Shown piece after piece: positions 16,896-25,639 of a DNA stretch of 64,000 bases. Both the position numbers and the translations under genes were made by a program. Under the pieces are notes generated by a model, which saw only the letters and a list, made by a program, of their open reading frames with translations, did no database searches and was not told the origin of the DNA. Position 1 is the stretch's first letter, and each line of letters begins with the position of its first letter. The stretch is from JBBROS01 sp965260935 (lineage in GTDB: Bacteria > Pseudomonadota > Alphaproteobacteria > Acetobacterales > Acetobacteraceae). Location: assembly GCA_965260935.1 (NCBI GenBank), contig OZ253374.1, positions 1,488,001 to 1,552,000 on the forward strand, written 5' to 3'.

Positions 16896-17719
16896 CCGGA
16901 CGGGACGGCGGCGCGCCGCTGGAGCCGATCGACCCGAGCCCCGTCGTCGTGCTGGTGCGCCCGCAGCTTGCCGACAACATCGGCGCGGTTGCCCGGTGCA
17001 TGGCCAATTGCGGCCTGTTCCACCTCCGGCTCGTCGCCCCCCGCGACGGCTGGCCGCAGGAGCGGGCGTGGCGCACGGCGTCGGGCGCGGACCGCATCCT
17101 CGGCCGGGCGTCCGTGCATGAGACGGTTGCGGGCGCGGTGGCTGATTTGCACCGCGTGTTCGCCACCTGCCCCCGGCCGCGGCACGTGGTCAAGCCGCTG
17201 CTCACCGCCCGCGCTGGCGCCTCGGCACTGCGCGAGGCCGAGGGAAGGGGGCTTCGGACCGGCATCCTGTTCGGGCCGGAGCGCGCCGGGCTCGACAACG
17301 ACGACATGGCGCAGGCCGATACGCTGGTGCGATACCCGCTCAACCCGGCGTTCGATTCGCTCAACCTGGCGCAGGCGGTCATGGTCATGGGCTACGAGTG
17401 GTGGATTGCGGGTGACGCGACGCCATCTTCGCAACTGCTGACCCACGGGACGCGCGTGGCAGAGAAGGGCGAGATCGAGCAATTCCTGATCCATTTGACC
17501 GACCAGCTCGACGCCTGCGGCTTCCTGCGCAACGTTCCCAAGCGTCCGGGCATGGTCCGCAACCTGCGGCACCTGTTCCAGCGCGGCGAGATCACGGAGC
17601 AGGAGCTGCGGACGTTGCACGGCGTCGTCGCTGGCTTGGCGCTCGGGCGGCGGCGGCTCGGGCGGTTCGAGGATGAGCTGGCAGCCTGGGCGGATGGCGG
17701 CGAAGAGACCGAAGGGTAG
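16892..17719 (+). CDS. trmJ: TrmJ-family RNA 2'-O-methyltransferase (SPOUT)
   Basis: This 275-aa SPOUT methyltransferase has the knot motifs RPQLADNIGAVARCMANCG, ILFGPERAGLDNDDM and FDSLNLAQAVMVMGYE. In TrmJ proteins these bind SAM and methylate the ribose at position 32 of tRNA. The C-terminal helical part (HLTDQLDACGFL) is also typical. The exact RNA target is inferred from the family. The ATG overlaps the cysS stop (ATGA), and the 3' end overlaps the PBP1 start by 26 bp, so cysS-trmJ-PBP1 form one transcription unit. Confidence 0.88.
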   Translation: MTGRDGGAPLEPIDPSPVVVLVRPQLADNIGAVARCMANCGLFHLRLVAPRDGWPQERAWRTASGADRILGRASVHETVAGAVADLHRVFATCPRPRHVVKPLLTARAGASALREAEGRGLRTGILFGPERAGLDNDDMAQADTLVRYPLNPAFDSLNLAQAVMVMGYEWWIAGDATPSSQLLTHGTRVAEKGEIEQFLIHLTDQLDACGFLRNVPKRPGMVRNLRHLFQRGEITEQELRTLHGVVAGLALGRRRLGRFEDELAAWADGGEETEG

Positions 17720-19556
17720 CGGGGAAGCGGCGCCTGCGGGCAGGCGGGTGAGGGGCGGTGGCACTGCGAAGCCGCCCGCGAAGCGTCCGCCCGCCAGCCC
17801 GGCGCCGGGCAAACGCCGTCCGCTCTGGTGGCGGATCGTCCGGCTTGGCATCATCGTTGGCATCTGGGGCCTCCTTGTCGCTGGGGTGGGGCTTGCCTGG
17901 CTGGCGCGCGACCTGCCCCGGCCAGACTCCGCGCTTGATGCTGCGCGCCGCCCGAGCCTCACGTTACAGGACCGGCGGGGCGTTCCGTTCGCGACATATG
18001 GCGACCTGGTGGGCGAACCGCTGCGGCTTAAGGATCTGCCGCCCGCGCTGCCCGCCGCCGCGGTGGCCGTCGAGGACCGGCGTTACTGGCAGCATGGCGC
18101 CATCGATGTGATCGGGATCGCCAGGGCCGCTTGGGTCAACCTGCGCGCCGGGCGTTTGGTCCAGGGCGGGTCGACGATCACGCAGCAAGTAGCAAAGAAC
18201 CTGTTCCTGACCAACGCCCGGACGCTGCGCCGCAAGGTGCAGGAGCTGATGCTGACGTTCTGGCTCGAGCATACGTTCACCAAGGCCGAGATCCTGGAGA
18301 TATGGCTGAACCGCGTTTATCTCGGCTCCGGCGCGTGGGGCGTGGATGCCGCGTCGCGCATTTATTTCGGCCAGTCGGCGCGGCGGCTGAAGCTGTGGCA
18401 ATGCGCGGTGCTGGCCGGCCTGCCGCGGGCGCCGTCCCGCTTCAACCCGCGGGCCAACCCGGCGGCTGCCGCGGCGCGCGGACGTCAGGTGCTGGCGGCG
18501 ATGGTGGAGACGGGGGCGATCAGCCAGGCCCAGGCCGATGCGGCCTCGAAGCAGATGGTCTTTCCGCCACGCCCCGCCGCGGCTGGCTGGTTCGCCGATT
18601 GGGTCGCCGACAATTCCGAGGACGTGATCGCGGCCAGCGCCGATGCCGTGCTCAGGACCACGCTCGATGCCCGGCTGCAAACGGTTGCCGAGACGCGGCT
18701 ATCGGCGCTGCTGAACGGGCGAGGCGCTGCGGCCGGGGTGGGGCAGGGCGCCGTCGTCGTGCTCGATGCGGCGAGCGGCGCGGTCCGGGCGATGGTCGGC
18801 GGGCGGGACTACCGTGCGAGCCCCTATAACCGGGCCGTCGTTGCCCGGCGTCAACCGGGTTCGGCGTTCAAGCCGATCGTCTGGCTCGCGGCGCTGCAGC
18901 ACGGGCTGCACCCGGACGACGAGGTGCTCGACGCCCCGATCCGGATCGCCGCCTGGCATCCGCGGAACTTCGACCACGCCTATCACGGGGAGGTGTCGCT
19001 CGAGGAGGCGCTGGCCCTGTCGCTCAACACCGCCGCCATCCGGCTCGCGCAGCAGGCGGGGGGGCCGGGCGCCGTTATCGCGCTGGCCCGGCGGCTCGGG
19101 ATCGCGAGCCGGCTGCCGAACAACTTGTCGATCGCGTTGGGAACCGGCGAGGTCGGCCTGCTGGAATTGTCGTCCGCCTATGCCACGATGTTCAACAGCG
19201 GACGGCTGGTGACGCCTTATGGCATCGAGAGCGCGCGGGTGGGCCGCGCGGCGTCGCCCGTGCCGCGCCCGGCCATGGAGCAGGTGATCGGCGCGGACCG
19301 TGCCGCGGAGATGATCCGTATGCTCGCCGCCGTCGTGTCACGCGGGAGCGGGCAAGCCGCGGCGGTCCGGGGCCGCTTCGTCGCGGGCAAGACCGGGACG
19401 ACGCAGGATTTCCGTGACGCGTGGTTCATCGGCGAGGCAGGCGATACGGTGATCGGCGTATGGCTCGGCAACGACGATGGCAGCCCGATGAAGGACGTGA
19501 CCGGCGGGGGCTTGCCGGCGCGACTGTTCCATGAGATCGCGGCGGAGGTGAGATAG
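17694..19556 (+). CDS. Bifunctional penicillin-binding protein, class A (PBP1 type)
   Basis: This 620-aa inner-membrane enzyme polymerises and cross-links peptidoglycan. A Pro/Lys-rich cytoplasmic tail and one transmembrane helix (about residues 47-68) precede the GT51 domain, with EDRRYWQHGAID, QGGSTITQQVAKN, RRKVQELML and ILEIWLNRVYLG. The transpeptidase domain follows, with PGSAFKP (SxxK), SLNT (SxN) and GKTGTT (KTG), all intact. The start is ATG 17694, inside the end of trmJ. It is shorter than E. coli PBP1a and lacks an obvious extra domain. A hairpin terminator follows 6 bp after the stop. Confidence 0.93.
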   Translation: MAAKRPKGSGEAAPAGRRVRGGGTAKPPAKRPPASPAPGKRRPLWWRIVRLGIIVGIWGLLVAGVGLAWLARDLPRPDSALDAARRPSLTLQDRRGVPFATYGDLVGEPLRLKDLPPALPAAAVAVEDRRYWQHGAIDVIGIARAAWVNLRAGRLVQGGSTITQQVAKNLFLTNARTLRRKVQELMLTFWLEHTFTKAEILEIWLNRVYLGSGAWGVDAASRIYFGQSARRLKLWQCAVLAGLPRAPSRFNPRANPAAAAARGRQVLAAMVETGAISQAQADAASKQMVFPPRPAAAGWFADWVADNSEDVIAASADAVLRTTLDARLQTVAETRLSALLNGRGAAAGVGQGAVVVLDAASGAVRAMVGGRDYRASPYNRAVVARRQPGSAFKPIVWLAALQHGLHPDDEVLDAPIRIAAWHPRNFDHAYHGEVSLEEALALSLNTAAIRLAQQAGGPGAVIALARRLGIASRLPNNLSIALGTGEVGLLELSSAYATMFNSGRLVTPYGIESARVGRAASPVPRPAMEQVIGADRAAEMIRMLAAVVSRGSGQAAAVRGRFVAGKTGTTQDFRDAWFIGEAGDTVIGVWLGNDDGSPMKDVTGGGLPARLFHEIAAEVR

Positions 19557-19562
19557 CGCCTT

Positions 19563-19598
19563 AGCAGGCTTGCGTAGCTTGTGCCATGCAAGCCTGCT
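19563..19598 (+). terminator. Hairpin after PBP1 gene
   Basis: The perfect arms AGCAGGCTTGC (19563-19573) and GCAAGCCTGCT (19588-19598) enclose a 14-nt loop. They start 6 bp after the PBP1 stop codon. The right arm together with the next bases (ending TTAGAAA) also precedes the dispersed repeat copy at 55572, so this hairpin is partly a component of that repeat. Confidence 0.55.
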
Positions 19599-19615
19599 TA
19601 GAAACCCTTGGGGAC

Positions 19616-19661
19616 GCATCGTTTTATCGGCAGCGTGCCGGCACGCTCCGCCGAATGATGC
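19616..19661 (+). repeat. Dispersed 46-nt hairpin repeat, copy A
   Basis: This unit folds as a nearly continuous hairpin. Outer arms GCATCGTT / AATGATGC, middle arms CGGC / GCCG and inner arms GCGTGC / GCACGC surround a 2-nt loop. A copy in the same orientation lies at 55572-55617 and an inverted one at 58468-58514. Copies A and B also share an upstream GCAAGCCTGCTTAGAAA. It looks like a REP- or MITE-like element in an intergenic position. Confidence 0.75.
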
Positions 19662-19788
19662 TTAGGCGGTCAAGCGAGCCTTGGGCGGCCTGCGCGATGG
19701 CTGCGGCCATGCCATGCGCTCGGCGGCCACCGGATTTGCCGGCGCATCTGCGGCTTGGAGGCCGGCCGCGTCGGCGTGCGGCATAACC

Positions 19789-20961
19789 TTACTGCCGATA
19801 CTGCCCCAAGCCATGCCCAACATCCTGCTGGACAATCTGGCCTTGGAACAGGCCGATGCCGATCGACTTGCCCCAACGCAGCGCGTCCTTGTCATCGGCT
19901 CGGCTCAAAATCCAGCGCACGCTCGGCTGCAAGGCCTCGGCATCAAGCCCGACCAGTGCCTGCGACCATCGCAATTCGGCGAAGTCGACGTCCAGCGCCG
20001 CCAAATCAAGCGCCGGGAGCAGGGCCGGGGTTAGGCCGCGCAACATGCAGCGGTATTTCTTGCAACGGGTGAAGGCCCGGGCGAAGCGGTAGGCCGAAAG
20101 GTCGGCCAGAACGTCGGCGGCGTGGATGTTGAGCACGACCTGGCCACGAAGGCGTGCCGGCAGCGCCGCATCGAACTTGAGGAATGCGGACGACAGGACG
20201 GCTCCCAAGCTGAGGTCGATGCTGAACGGCCCGGCGTCTTGCAGCTCGGAGGGGACGGACAGCAGAGCCAACAAGCGCCGGTCGAGGAGCCGGGTCAGCT
20301 TGAGGAAGAGCCAGCGGTCGGCATAAGGGTCGCGCCCCGGCGCAAGCTCGGCGGCGATCTCGTTGATCAGCAGATGCCGCCGTTCCCACGCGTGCGAAAA
20401 GTGCGTCGTACCCATCCGGCAGACCATCTGCCTCCTTGCGAACCGCGCGACGCTGGCACGCGAGAGCGCCTGTTCCATGCTCTCCAACATAGCCGGATCG
20501 AGCGCAGGCCTTGCCGGCTGCTGCTGCGCCGTGACGGGTTTGCCGCTCTCGGATGCCGGGCGTTCGGCGGCCGGCAGGTCCGCGGCGAGGGCCAACAGGG
20601 CCGCGCCATCGGCGGGCAGGTCGAAGATGCGGGCCAATTCCGGCATCCCTGGCGTGTCCAGGGGAGAGTCGGCCAGGAGGTGCTCCAGCCCGTCGAGCGC
20701 GCGGCGGAGCCGTTCGGGCGCGTCGCCCCGCCAACTGATCGCGATCCGCCCGTGCGAGAGTGCGAAGCGCCGGGCGCGTTCGGCGGTGGCAAGCGGCTCG
20801 AGCGCTTCTTCGGCGAGGCGCAGGTGATGCGACCGGGCCAGGTCTTTCGGCAACAGGTCGGACCGCAACAGCAGCACCCGCCTCGATATGTTCGCGATTG
20901 AACAGTCTCGCACCAAGTCGGTCAGCGCTTGCAGCCCGGCCGGGCGGGTGAAATCAGGCAT
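19789..20961 (-). CDS. Degenerate EAL-domain protein (second of a tandem pair)
   Basis: This 390-aa protein has an N-terminal helical part (LQALTDLVRDCSIANISRR) and a Pro/Ala-rich linker near residue 160. A C-terminal region from about 190 follows the order of an EAL domain, ending in RWGKSIGIGLFQGQIVQQ, which matches the D-Y-VQGYLFSRP end of true EAL domains. The EAL signature and the usual metal-binding acidic residues are not visible, so c-di-GMP hydrolysis is unlikely. It is paralogous to the preceding gene and starts 2 nt after that gene's stop. It might bind c-di-GMP or serve as a protein-interaction module; this is inference. Confidence 0.65.
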   Translation of the reverse strand: MPDFTRPAGLQALTDLVRDCSIANISRRVLLLRSDLLPKDLARSHHLRLAEEALEPLATAERARRFALSHGRIAISWRGDAPERLRRALDGLEHLLADSPLDTPGMPELARIFDLPADGAALLALAADLPAAERPASESGKPVTAQQQPARPALDPAMLESMEQALSRASVARFARRQMVCRMGTTHFSHAWERRHLLINEIAAELAPGRDPYADRWLFLKLTRLLDRRLLALLSVPSELQDAGPFSIDLSLGAVLSSAFLKFDAALPARLRGQVVLNIHAADVLADLSAYRFARAFTRCKKYRCMLRGLTPALLPALDLAALDVDFAELRWSQALVGLDAEALQPSVRWILSRADDKDALRWGKSIGIGLFQGQIVQQDVGHGLGQYRQ

Positions 20962-20963
20962 GG

Positions 20964-22301
20964 CTACGCCTCCGCCAACCCGGGGGTCATCCCGGCGTCC
21001 AGCAGTTTCAGGTTGCCGCAGCCGGACCGGCCGGCGGGCTTGATCGCGGCTGCCCGGCCGCTGCATTCGCGCAGGGTGCACGAGGCGGCGGATGGGCAGG
21101 CCCGGAGACGGTCGGCCGCCAGCATCGTGTCGACATACCGGCCTTGGAAAAGCTGGATGCCTTGGCCAAGCCCCCAAACGACCGCCGTCTCGGTATCGGC
21201 CTGATCGATGACGATCCGCTTGACGCCAAGACGCTGCACCGCTTTCAGCAGCTCCGGCCCGGCGCCGGTCAGGGCAGGCGACCACGTCAGCTTGACCAGG
21301 TGCAGGCCAAGTTCTGCCGGGCGCAACATGCCGAGCGCCTCGGCCCCGACGCCATCGAGCACCAGGGACATGGTGGCCAACCGCAGGCGTTCTTGCGCCA
21401 GCAGGAAGCCTTTGGGATCGGCGAAGATCTCGACCAGGGGCACTTCCACGGCAAATCGCAGCCCCTCGGCCACGGCGGGCCCGGACGCGTCCATGAACAG
21501 GGCGAACTCCTTGGACAGGACTGCCGATAGCGTCAGGTTGATATGCAGCCCGGCGCCTGCCAGGCTTCCCGAGAGCGGCCCCCGTGCCGCGATGTCGGCC
21601 GCGAGCGCCGTCAGCAAGCGCCGGTCGAGCTGCGCGGCGAAATGGCCGGCAAGGAACGGATCGGCGTCTGTCTGCTCGGTCCCTGTGATCCGGCCATCGA
21701 GCAACGGGGTGGAGGCGGCGATCTCCCGGAACATGGGCGCGATCCGCTGCCGGTGACCGGGGCGCAGCACGATGCCGGTCTGCCGGACGAACATGCTTTC
21801 CAGCGGCGCCTCTTGCGCCAGCTTGCCCATGGCCGAGGCAAGCCTGACGCGTGCGGCGTCCAGGGTTTGAGCCGCCCGCTTCGGCTCCGCCGTGCGGACA
21901 CGGACGTAGTGCAGCGCCGGCGCCGCCTCATCCGGCAAGGTCCAGACGCTTCGCAGGCGAGCCGGATCAGCGACGGAGCCTTTAAGCAGAGTCTCCATGA
22001 GGCCCGCGACCTCGGTTCCGTTGTCCGAGGGCCTGAACAGCAGCGCCAGGTCGCCGTTGCCAAGGCGATAGAGCTGGCCTTCCGAGCGCGCGGACGCATC
22101 TTCGAGCAAGGCGCTGACGACCCTGACGTGGTAAGGCCGCGGGCCGGAGGGCGCGAGGCGGGAGAGATGCATGACGAGCAGCTTCCAGCCCGACCGCGCT
22201 GCCGGGCGCAGGATGCGCTCGATCGAGTCGAGGAGTTCCCGTTCCGTATGGTTCGAAGTGATGTCGGGCGCTGACGCCTTTTTGTCGATCGCGCGATTCA
22301 G
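20964..22301 (-). CDS. Degenerate EAL-domain protein (first of a tandem pair)
   Basis: This protein is about 445 aa. The C-terminal EAL-like region runs from LHINLTLSAVLSKEFALFM to LGVKRIVIDQADTETAVVW and LGQGIQLFQGRYVD. The EAL tripeptide and the catalytic acidic/Lys set are not recognisable, so it is probably not an active phosphodiesterase. The C-terminal tail has a Cys group (CPSAASCTLRECSG). The first ATG is at 22172, but the open frame upstream encodes ELLDSIERILRPAARSGWK, which aligns with the N-terminus of the downstream paralogue. No ATG, GTG or TTG lies there; CTG at 22301, with GAGG 9 nt upstream, is the best start candidate. Confidence 0.6.
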   Translation of the reverse strand: MNRAIDKKASAPDITSNHTERELLDSIERILRPAARSGWKLLVMHLSRLAPSGPRPYHVRVVSALLEDASARSEGQLYRLGNGDLALLFRPSDNGTEVAGLMETLLKGSVADPARLRSVWTLPDEAAPALHYVRVRTAEPKRAAQTLDAARVRLASAMGKLAQEAPLESMFVRQTGIVLRPGHRQRIAPMFREIAASTPLLDGRITGTEQTDADPFLAGHFAAQLDRRLLTALAADIAARGPLSGSLAGAGLHINLTLSAVLSKEFALFMDASGPAVAEGLRFAVEVPLVEIFADPKGFLLAQERLRLATMSLVLDGVGAEALGMLRPAELGLHLVKLTWSPALTGAGPELLKAVQRLGVKRIVIDQADTETAVVWGLGQGIQLFQGRYVDTMLAADRLRACPSAASCTLRECSGRAAAIKPAGRSGCGNLKLLDAGMTPGLAEA

Positions 22302-22340
22302 TGTCGTCGTCCTCGGCTGGAGGCCGTATTGTGGCGCGCG

Positions 22341-23075
22341 ATGGTATACAAACCGTTAAGCCGAGGCCGCCGGCTCGCGCCTGGACGCCGGATTTACGCC
22401 GTGGGCGACGTCCACGGGCACAGGGCCAAGCTCGATCAGGTTCACGACTGGGTCCGCTCCGACCTGCAGCGGCGGCCTTGCCCGAACCCGCTCTTGATCC
22501 ATTTAGGCGACCTGATCGACCGCGGGCCCGACTCCGCCGGCTGCGTCGCCCTGCTGGCCGCCGGTCCGCCGGTCCGGGGCTTGCCCACGACGACGCTGGC
22601 GGGCAACCATGAGGCGATGATGCTTGCCGCGCTCGATGACAACTCGGGCGAAGCGGCCGGGCTTTGGCTCGACAATGGCGGCGGGGAGAGCTTGCGTAGC
22701 TGGGGCCTCTCCAGCACGGCCAAGCCGCGGGACTGGCTCGGCGTCATTCCGGCCCGGCATCTGGTGTTCCTGCGCGGCCTGCGGAAACATTACGCCGCAC
22801 AAGATTACGTTTTCGTGCACGCCGGCGTCCGGCCCGGCATCCCGCTCGATCAGCAGAGCGAGCACGACCTGTCGTGGATCCGTGCCGGCTTCCTTGATTG
22901 GGATGGCGTGATGCTGCCGGAAGCGCCCGGGCGGATGATCGTGCACGGCCATACGCCGGTCTCGACGCCGGAGGTGAAGCCGAACCGGATCGCGCTGGAT
23001 ACCGGCGCCGGGCATGGGGGGCCGCTGACGTGCGCCGTGCTTGAGAGCGACGAGGTGGGCGTGTTCCAGGCCTGA
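22341..23075 (+). CDS. Metallophosphoesterase (PPP-type serine/threonine phosphatase)
   Basis: This 244-aa calcineurin-like phosphoesterase has the complete motif series IYAVGDVHGH, HLGDLIDRGPDS, LAGNHEAMM and a C-terminal VHGHTPV, which together bind two metal ions. The layout resembles bacterial PrpA/ApaH-like protein phosphatases rather than DNA nucleases. The actual substrate is not deducible. The start ATG 22341 is only 39 bp from the divergent EAL-like gene's inferred start, so the two promoters would overlap. hldE follows 40 bp downstream. Confidence 0.87.
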   Translation: MVYKPLSRGRRLAPGRRIYAVGDVHGHRAKLDQVHDWVRSDLQRRPCPNPLLIHLGDLIDRGPDSAGCVALLAAGPPVRGLPTTTLAGNHEAMMLAALDDNSGEAAGLWLDNGGGESLRSWGLSSTAKPRDWLGVIPARHLVFLRGLRKHYAAQDYVFVHAGVRPGIPLDQQSEHDLSWIRAGFLDWDGVMLPEAPGRMIVHGHTPVSTPEVKPNRIALDTGAGHGGPLTCAVLESDEVGVFQA

Positions 23076-23115
23076 TCTGCTTGCCAGGCCGGTCCCGGGC
23101 GGCTACGCCGGTCCG

Positions 23116-24642
23116 ATGCACAGCATGACGCCAGGCGAGAGCGCGTCCATCCCCCACGAGAAACGGCCGACTGACCGCCCGCCGCCGACCGAGAACGGCG
23201 TTTTGGCCGATGCCGTGCGCCGGCTTGCGCGCACCAGTGTGATGGTGATCGGCGATGTCATGCTCGACCGCTACATCTACGGCATGGTCGAGCGCATCAG
23301 CCCGGAGGCGCCGATCCCGATCCTGACCATCGAGCGCGAGGTGGCGATGCCCGGCGGCGCGGGGAACGTGGTGCGCAACCTGACGGCGCTGGGGGCTGCG
23401 GTCGCGTTCATCTCCGTTGTCGGCGACGACCAGGCAGGCTCGGACCTGACCGGGCTGATCGGCGGCCAGCCCGGGGTCGAGCCTTGGCTTTTGGTTGAGG
23501 GCGCGCGGGCGACGACGGTCAAGACCCGGTATATCTGCACCGGGCAGCAATTGCTGCGCGCCGACCGCGAGGAAACCGCGCCGATCGCGCCGAAGCTGGC
23601 CGAGCGGATGTTGCGCATCGCGGGCGATACGCTGGCGGCGACGTCGGTCGCGGTGCTGTCGGATTACAACAAGGGGGTGCTGGGCGGGACGGTTCCCGCA
23701 CAGTTGATCGCCGCCGCGAAGCAGGCCGGGCGGCGGGTGGTGGTCGATCCGAAGGGGGCGGATTACGCGCGCTATGCCGGCGCGGACATCATCACGCCGA
23801 ACCGGCGGGAGCTGGCCGAGGCAAGCGAGATGCCGGCCGATAGCGAGGCCGCCATCGTGGCTGCAGCGACTGCGCTCCGGAAGGCGCATGATTTCGGCGC
23901 CGTGCTCGTGACGCGCGGGGCGGATGGCATGACGCTGGTCGATGGCGAGGGCGTGCATCACTTCTTGGCCGAGGCGGCCGAGGTTTATGACATGTCCGGC
24001 GCAGGCGACACGGTGGTGTCGACGCTCGCGGCGGCGCTGGCGGCGGGGCTGGAGCTGAAGGTCGCGGTGCGGCTGTCGAACATGGCCGCCGGAGTGGTTG
24101 TGGGCAAGATCGGGACCGCGGTGGCGCGGGAAGACGACCTGCTCGGCTTGCTGACGGCGCAGGGAGGCGCGTTGCGCAAGGTCATGTCCCGCGATGCGGC
24201 TGCCGAGCAGGTGGAGCGCTGGCGCCGGCGGGGTTGGCGCACGGGGTTCACGAACGGCTACTTCGACCCGATGCATCCCGGGCACGTGCATTTGCTGGAG
24301 CAGGCGCGCGGGCAGTGCGACAGGCTCGTGGTTGGGCTTAACTCCGACGCCAGCATGCAGCGGTTGCTCGGCCCGGACCATCCGGCGCAGCCAGAAGCGG
24401 CCCGGGCAGCCGTGCTGGCGAGCTCGTCCGCCGTGGATCTGGTGGTGATCTACGACGAGAACACGCCTGAGAAGACGCTGGAGCTGCTGCGGCCGGAGTT
24501 GCTGGTGAAAGGCGCCGACTACGCGCGGGACGACATCGTCGGCGCGGAGATGGTGCAAGGGTGGGGCGGCAAGGTTTGGTTGGCGGAGTTGCTGCCGGGC
24601 TATTCGGGCAGGGCGGCGGTGCGACGGATCGGCGCGGGATAA
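23116..24642 (+). CDS. hldE: Bifunctional heptose 7-phosphate kinase / heptose 1-phosphate adenylyltransferase
   Basis: HldE makes ADP-heptose for the lipopolysaccharide core. Residues about 35-340 form the PfkB-type kinase (MPGGAGNVVRNLTALGA, SDYNKGVL, MSGAGDTVV). Residues 370-505 form the nucleotidyltransferase (FTNGYFDPMHPGHVHLLEQA, GLNSDASM, VKGADYARDDIVGAE). The nucleotidyltransferase signature has Tyr where most family members have Cys (GYFD rather than GCFD); the HxGH residues are intact. The length, 508 aa, is slightly above the usual 475 because of a polar N-terminal extension. It abuts the convergent mmcB gene with no gap. Confidence 0.94.
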   Translation: MHSMTPGESASIPHEKRPTDRPPPTENGVLADAVRRLARTSVMVIGDVMLDRYIYGMVERISPEAPIPILTIEREVAMPGGAGNVVRNLTALGAAVAFISVVGDDQAGSDLTGLIGGQPGVEPWLLVEGARATTVKTRYICTGQQLLRADREETAPIAPKLAERMLRIAGDTLAATSVAVLSDYNKGVLGGTVPAQLIAAAKQAGRRVVVDPKGADYARYAGADIITPNRRELAEASEMPADSEAAIVAAATALRKAHDFGAVLVTRGADGMTLVDGEGVHHFLAEAAEVYDMSGAGDTVVSTLAAALAAGLELKVAVRLSNMAAGVVVGKIGTAVAREDDLLGLLTAQGGALRKVMSRDAAAEQVERWRRRGWRTGFTNGYFDPMHPGHVHLLEQARGQCDRLVVGLNSDASMQRLLGPDHPAQPEAARAAVLASSSAVDLVVIYDENTPEKTLELLRPELLVKGADYARDDIVGAEMVQGWGGKVWLAELLPGYSGRAAVRRIGAG

Positions 24643-25137
24643 TTATTCGGCCATCAGGGCGGTGCGGACGCTGGATGCCGCGGCCGGGTCGTCGATGGCG
24701 GCGAGGCGGCCGGCGGCGAGCATGGCGAAGCGTTGCAGCAATGCCCGGCGCCTGGCTGACGGCAGCTTGTGCGCCGGGGCGTCGCGGATCACGTCGGCGT
24801 CCTGGCCGCAGGCGACGATGAGGCCGGCGTCGCCTGGCAGCAGGCTTTGCGGGAAGTCTTGGTCGACGGCGAAGAACAGGGCGTCGGCGTAGTCGCGGTA
24901 CTCCGGCCATTTCGCGTCGGTCAGGAAGTCGCGCGGGCCTGACTTTACCTCGATGCAGGCGAACCCGCCGTCGTTGCGCAAAGCGAGGATGTCGGCCCGG
25001 CGGTGATTGGGCAGCGGGACTTCATGCACCGGGAACCAGCCGAGTTGAAGGCAGAGGCGGGCGGCGGCGCGGCGGATGAGCCGGGCGCGTTCGGGGTAGG
25101 TCGGGGCGGGGTAGGTGGGGGCGGGAACGGCGGACAC
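24643..25137 (-). CDS. mmcB: MmcB-family DNA repair protein
   Basis: This 164-aa protein is from an alphaproteobacterial family (formerly DUF1052) with a PD-(D/E)XK nuclease-like core. The motif series is HRRADILALR, FACIEVKSGPRDFLTD, KWPEYRDYADALFFAV and AGLIVACGQDADVI; the E-V-K triad is intact. In Caulobacter the protein is damage-induced and acts in mitomycin C resistance. No SOS box was identified upstream, so regulation here is open. Its 3' end abuts the hldE stop. Confidence 0.88.
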   Translation of the reverse strand: MSAVPAPTYPAPTYPERARLIRRAAARLCLQLGWFPVHEVPLPNHRRADILALRNDGGFACIEVKSGPRDFLTDAKWPEYRDYADALFFAVDQDFPQSLLPGDAGLIVACGQDADVIRDAPAHKLPSARRRALLQRFAMLAAGRLAAIDDPAAASSVRTALMAE

Positions 25138-25312
25138 CGGCGGCTTGTGCCAAAAATCAGCCGATGTGGACAGCAGACGCCTGCATTCCGGAACTCATTC
25201 ATCCCTGTGGATTATGCGGTATAGCGGTGCAGCATGTCGCAAGCACTCGCCCTTCCAGCGGGTTCACGGTTGAGAGCTTTTTGGTTTGGGCATCCTGTAT
25301 TGGGAGCGCAGG

Positions 25313-25597
25313 TCAGACGAGTTGATTGATCGCCCGTGCCAGGGCCACGTCCTTCGCGCTCAACCCGCCTGCGTCGTGCGTGGTCAGAACGATCGTCACC
25401 TTGTGATAGGTGTTGGACCATTCGGGGTGATGGTTCATCGCTTCCGCCAGCAGGGCCACTCGTGTCATGAAGCCCCAGGCGGCTGAGAAGTCCTTGAACT
25501 TGAATGACCGTTCAATGGCATCCCGCCCGTCCAACACTCGCCACTGCGGCAGGCTGGACGAGAGTTGATCGCGTTCGGCGGGGGGCAACAAGGGCAT
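25313..25597 (-). CDS. phhB: 4a-hydroxytetrahydrobiopterin dehydratase (PCD/DCoH)
   Basis: This 94-aa protein recycles the pterin cofactor of aromatic amino-acid hydroxylases by dehydrating 4a-carbinolamine. The family pattern is clear: FKFKDFSAAWGFMTRVALLA, then MNHHPEWSNTYHKVTIVLTT, with the catalytic His pair in NHHPEW, then GGLSAKDVALARAI. The start ATG 25597 has AAGG about 8 nt upstream. No phenylalanine hydroxylase gene is nearby. It is divergent from the zincin gene. Confidence 0.95.
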   Translation of the reverse strand: MPLLPPAERDQLSSSLPQWRVLDGRDAIERSFKFKDFSAAWGFMTRVALLAEAMNHHPEWSNTYHKVTIVLTTHDAGGLSAKDVALARAINQLV

Positions 25598-25639
25598 CGG
25601 GCTTGACCTTCGGGGCAGCTTCACTGCGAAGTGACCGTC

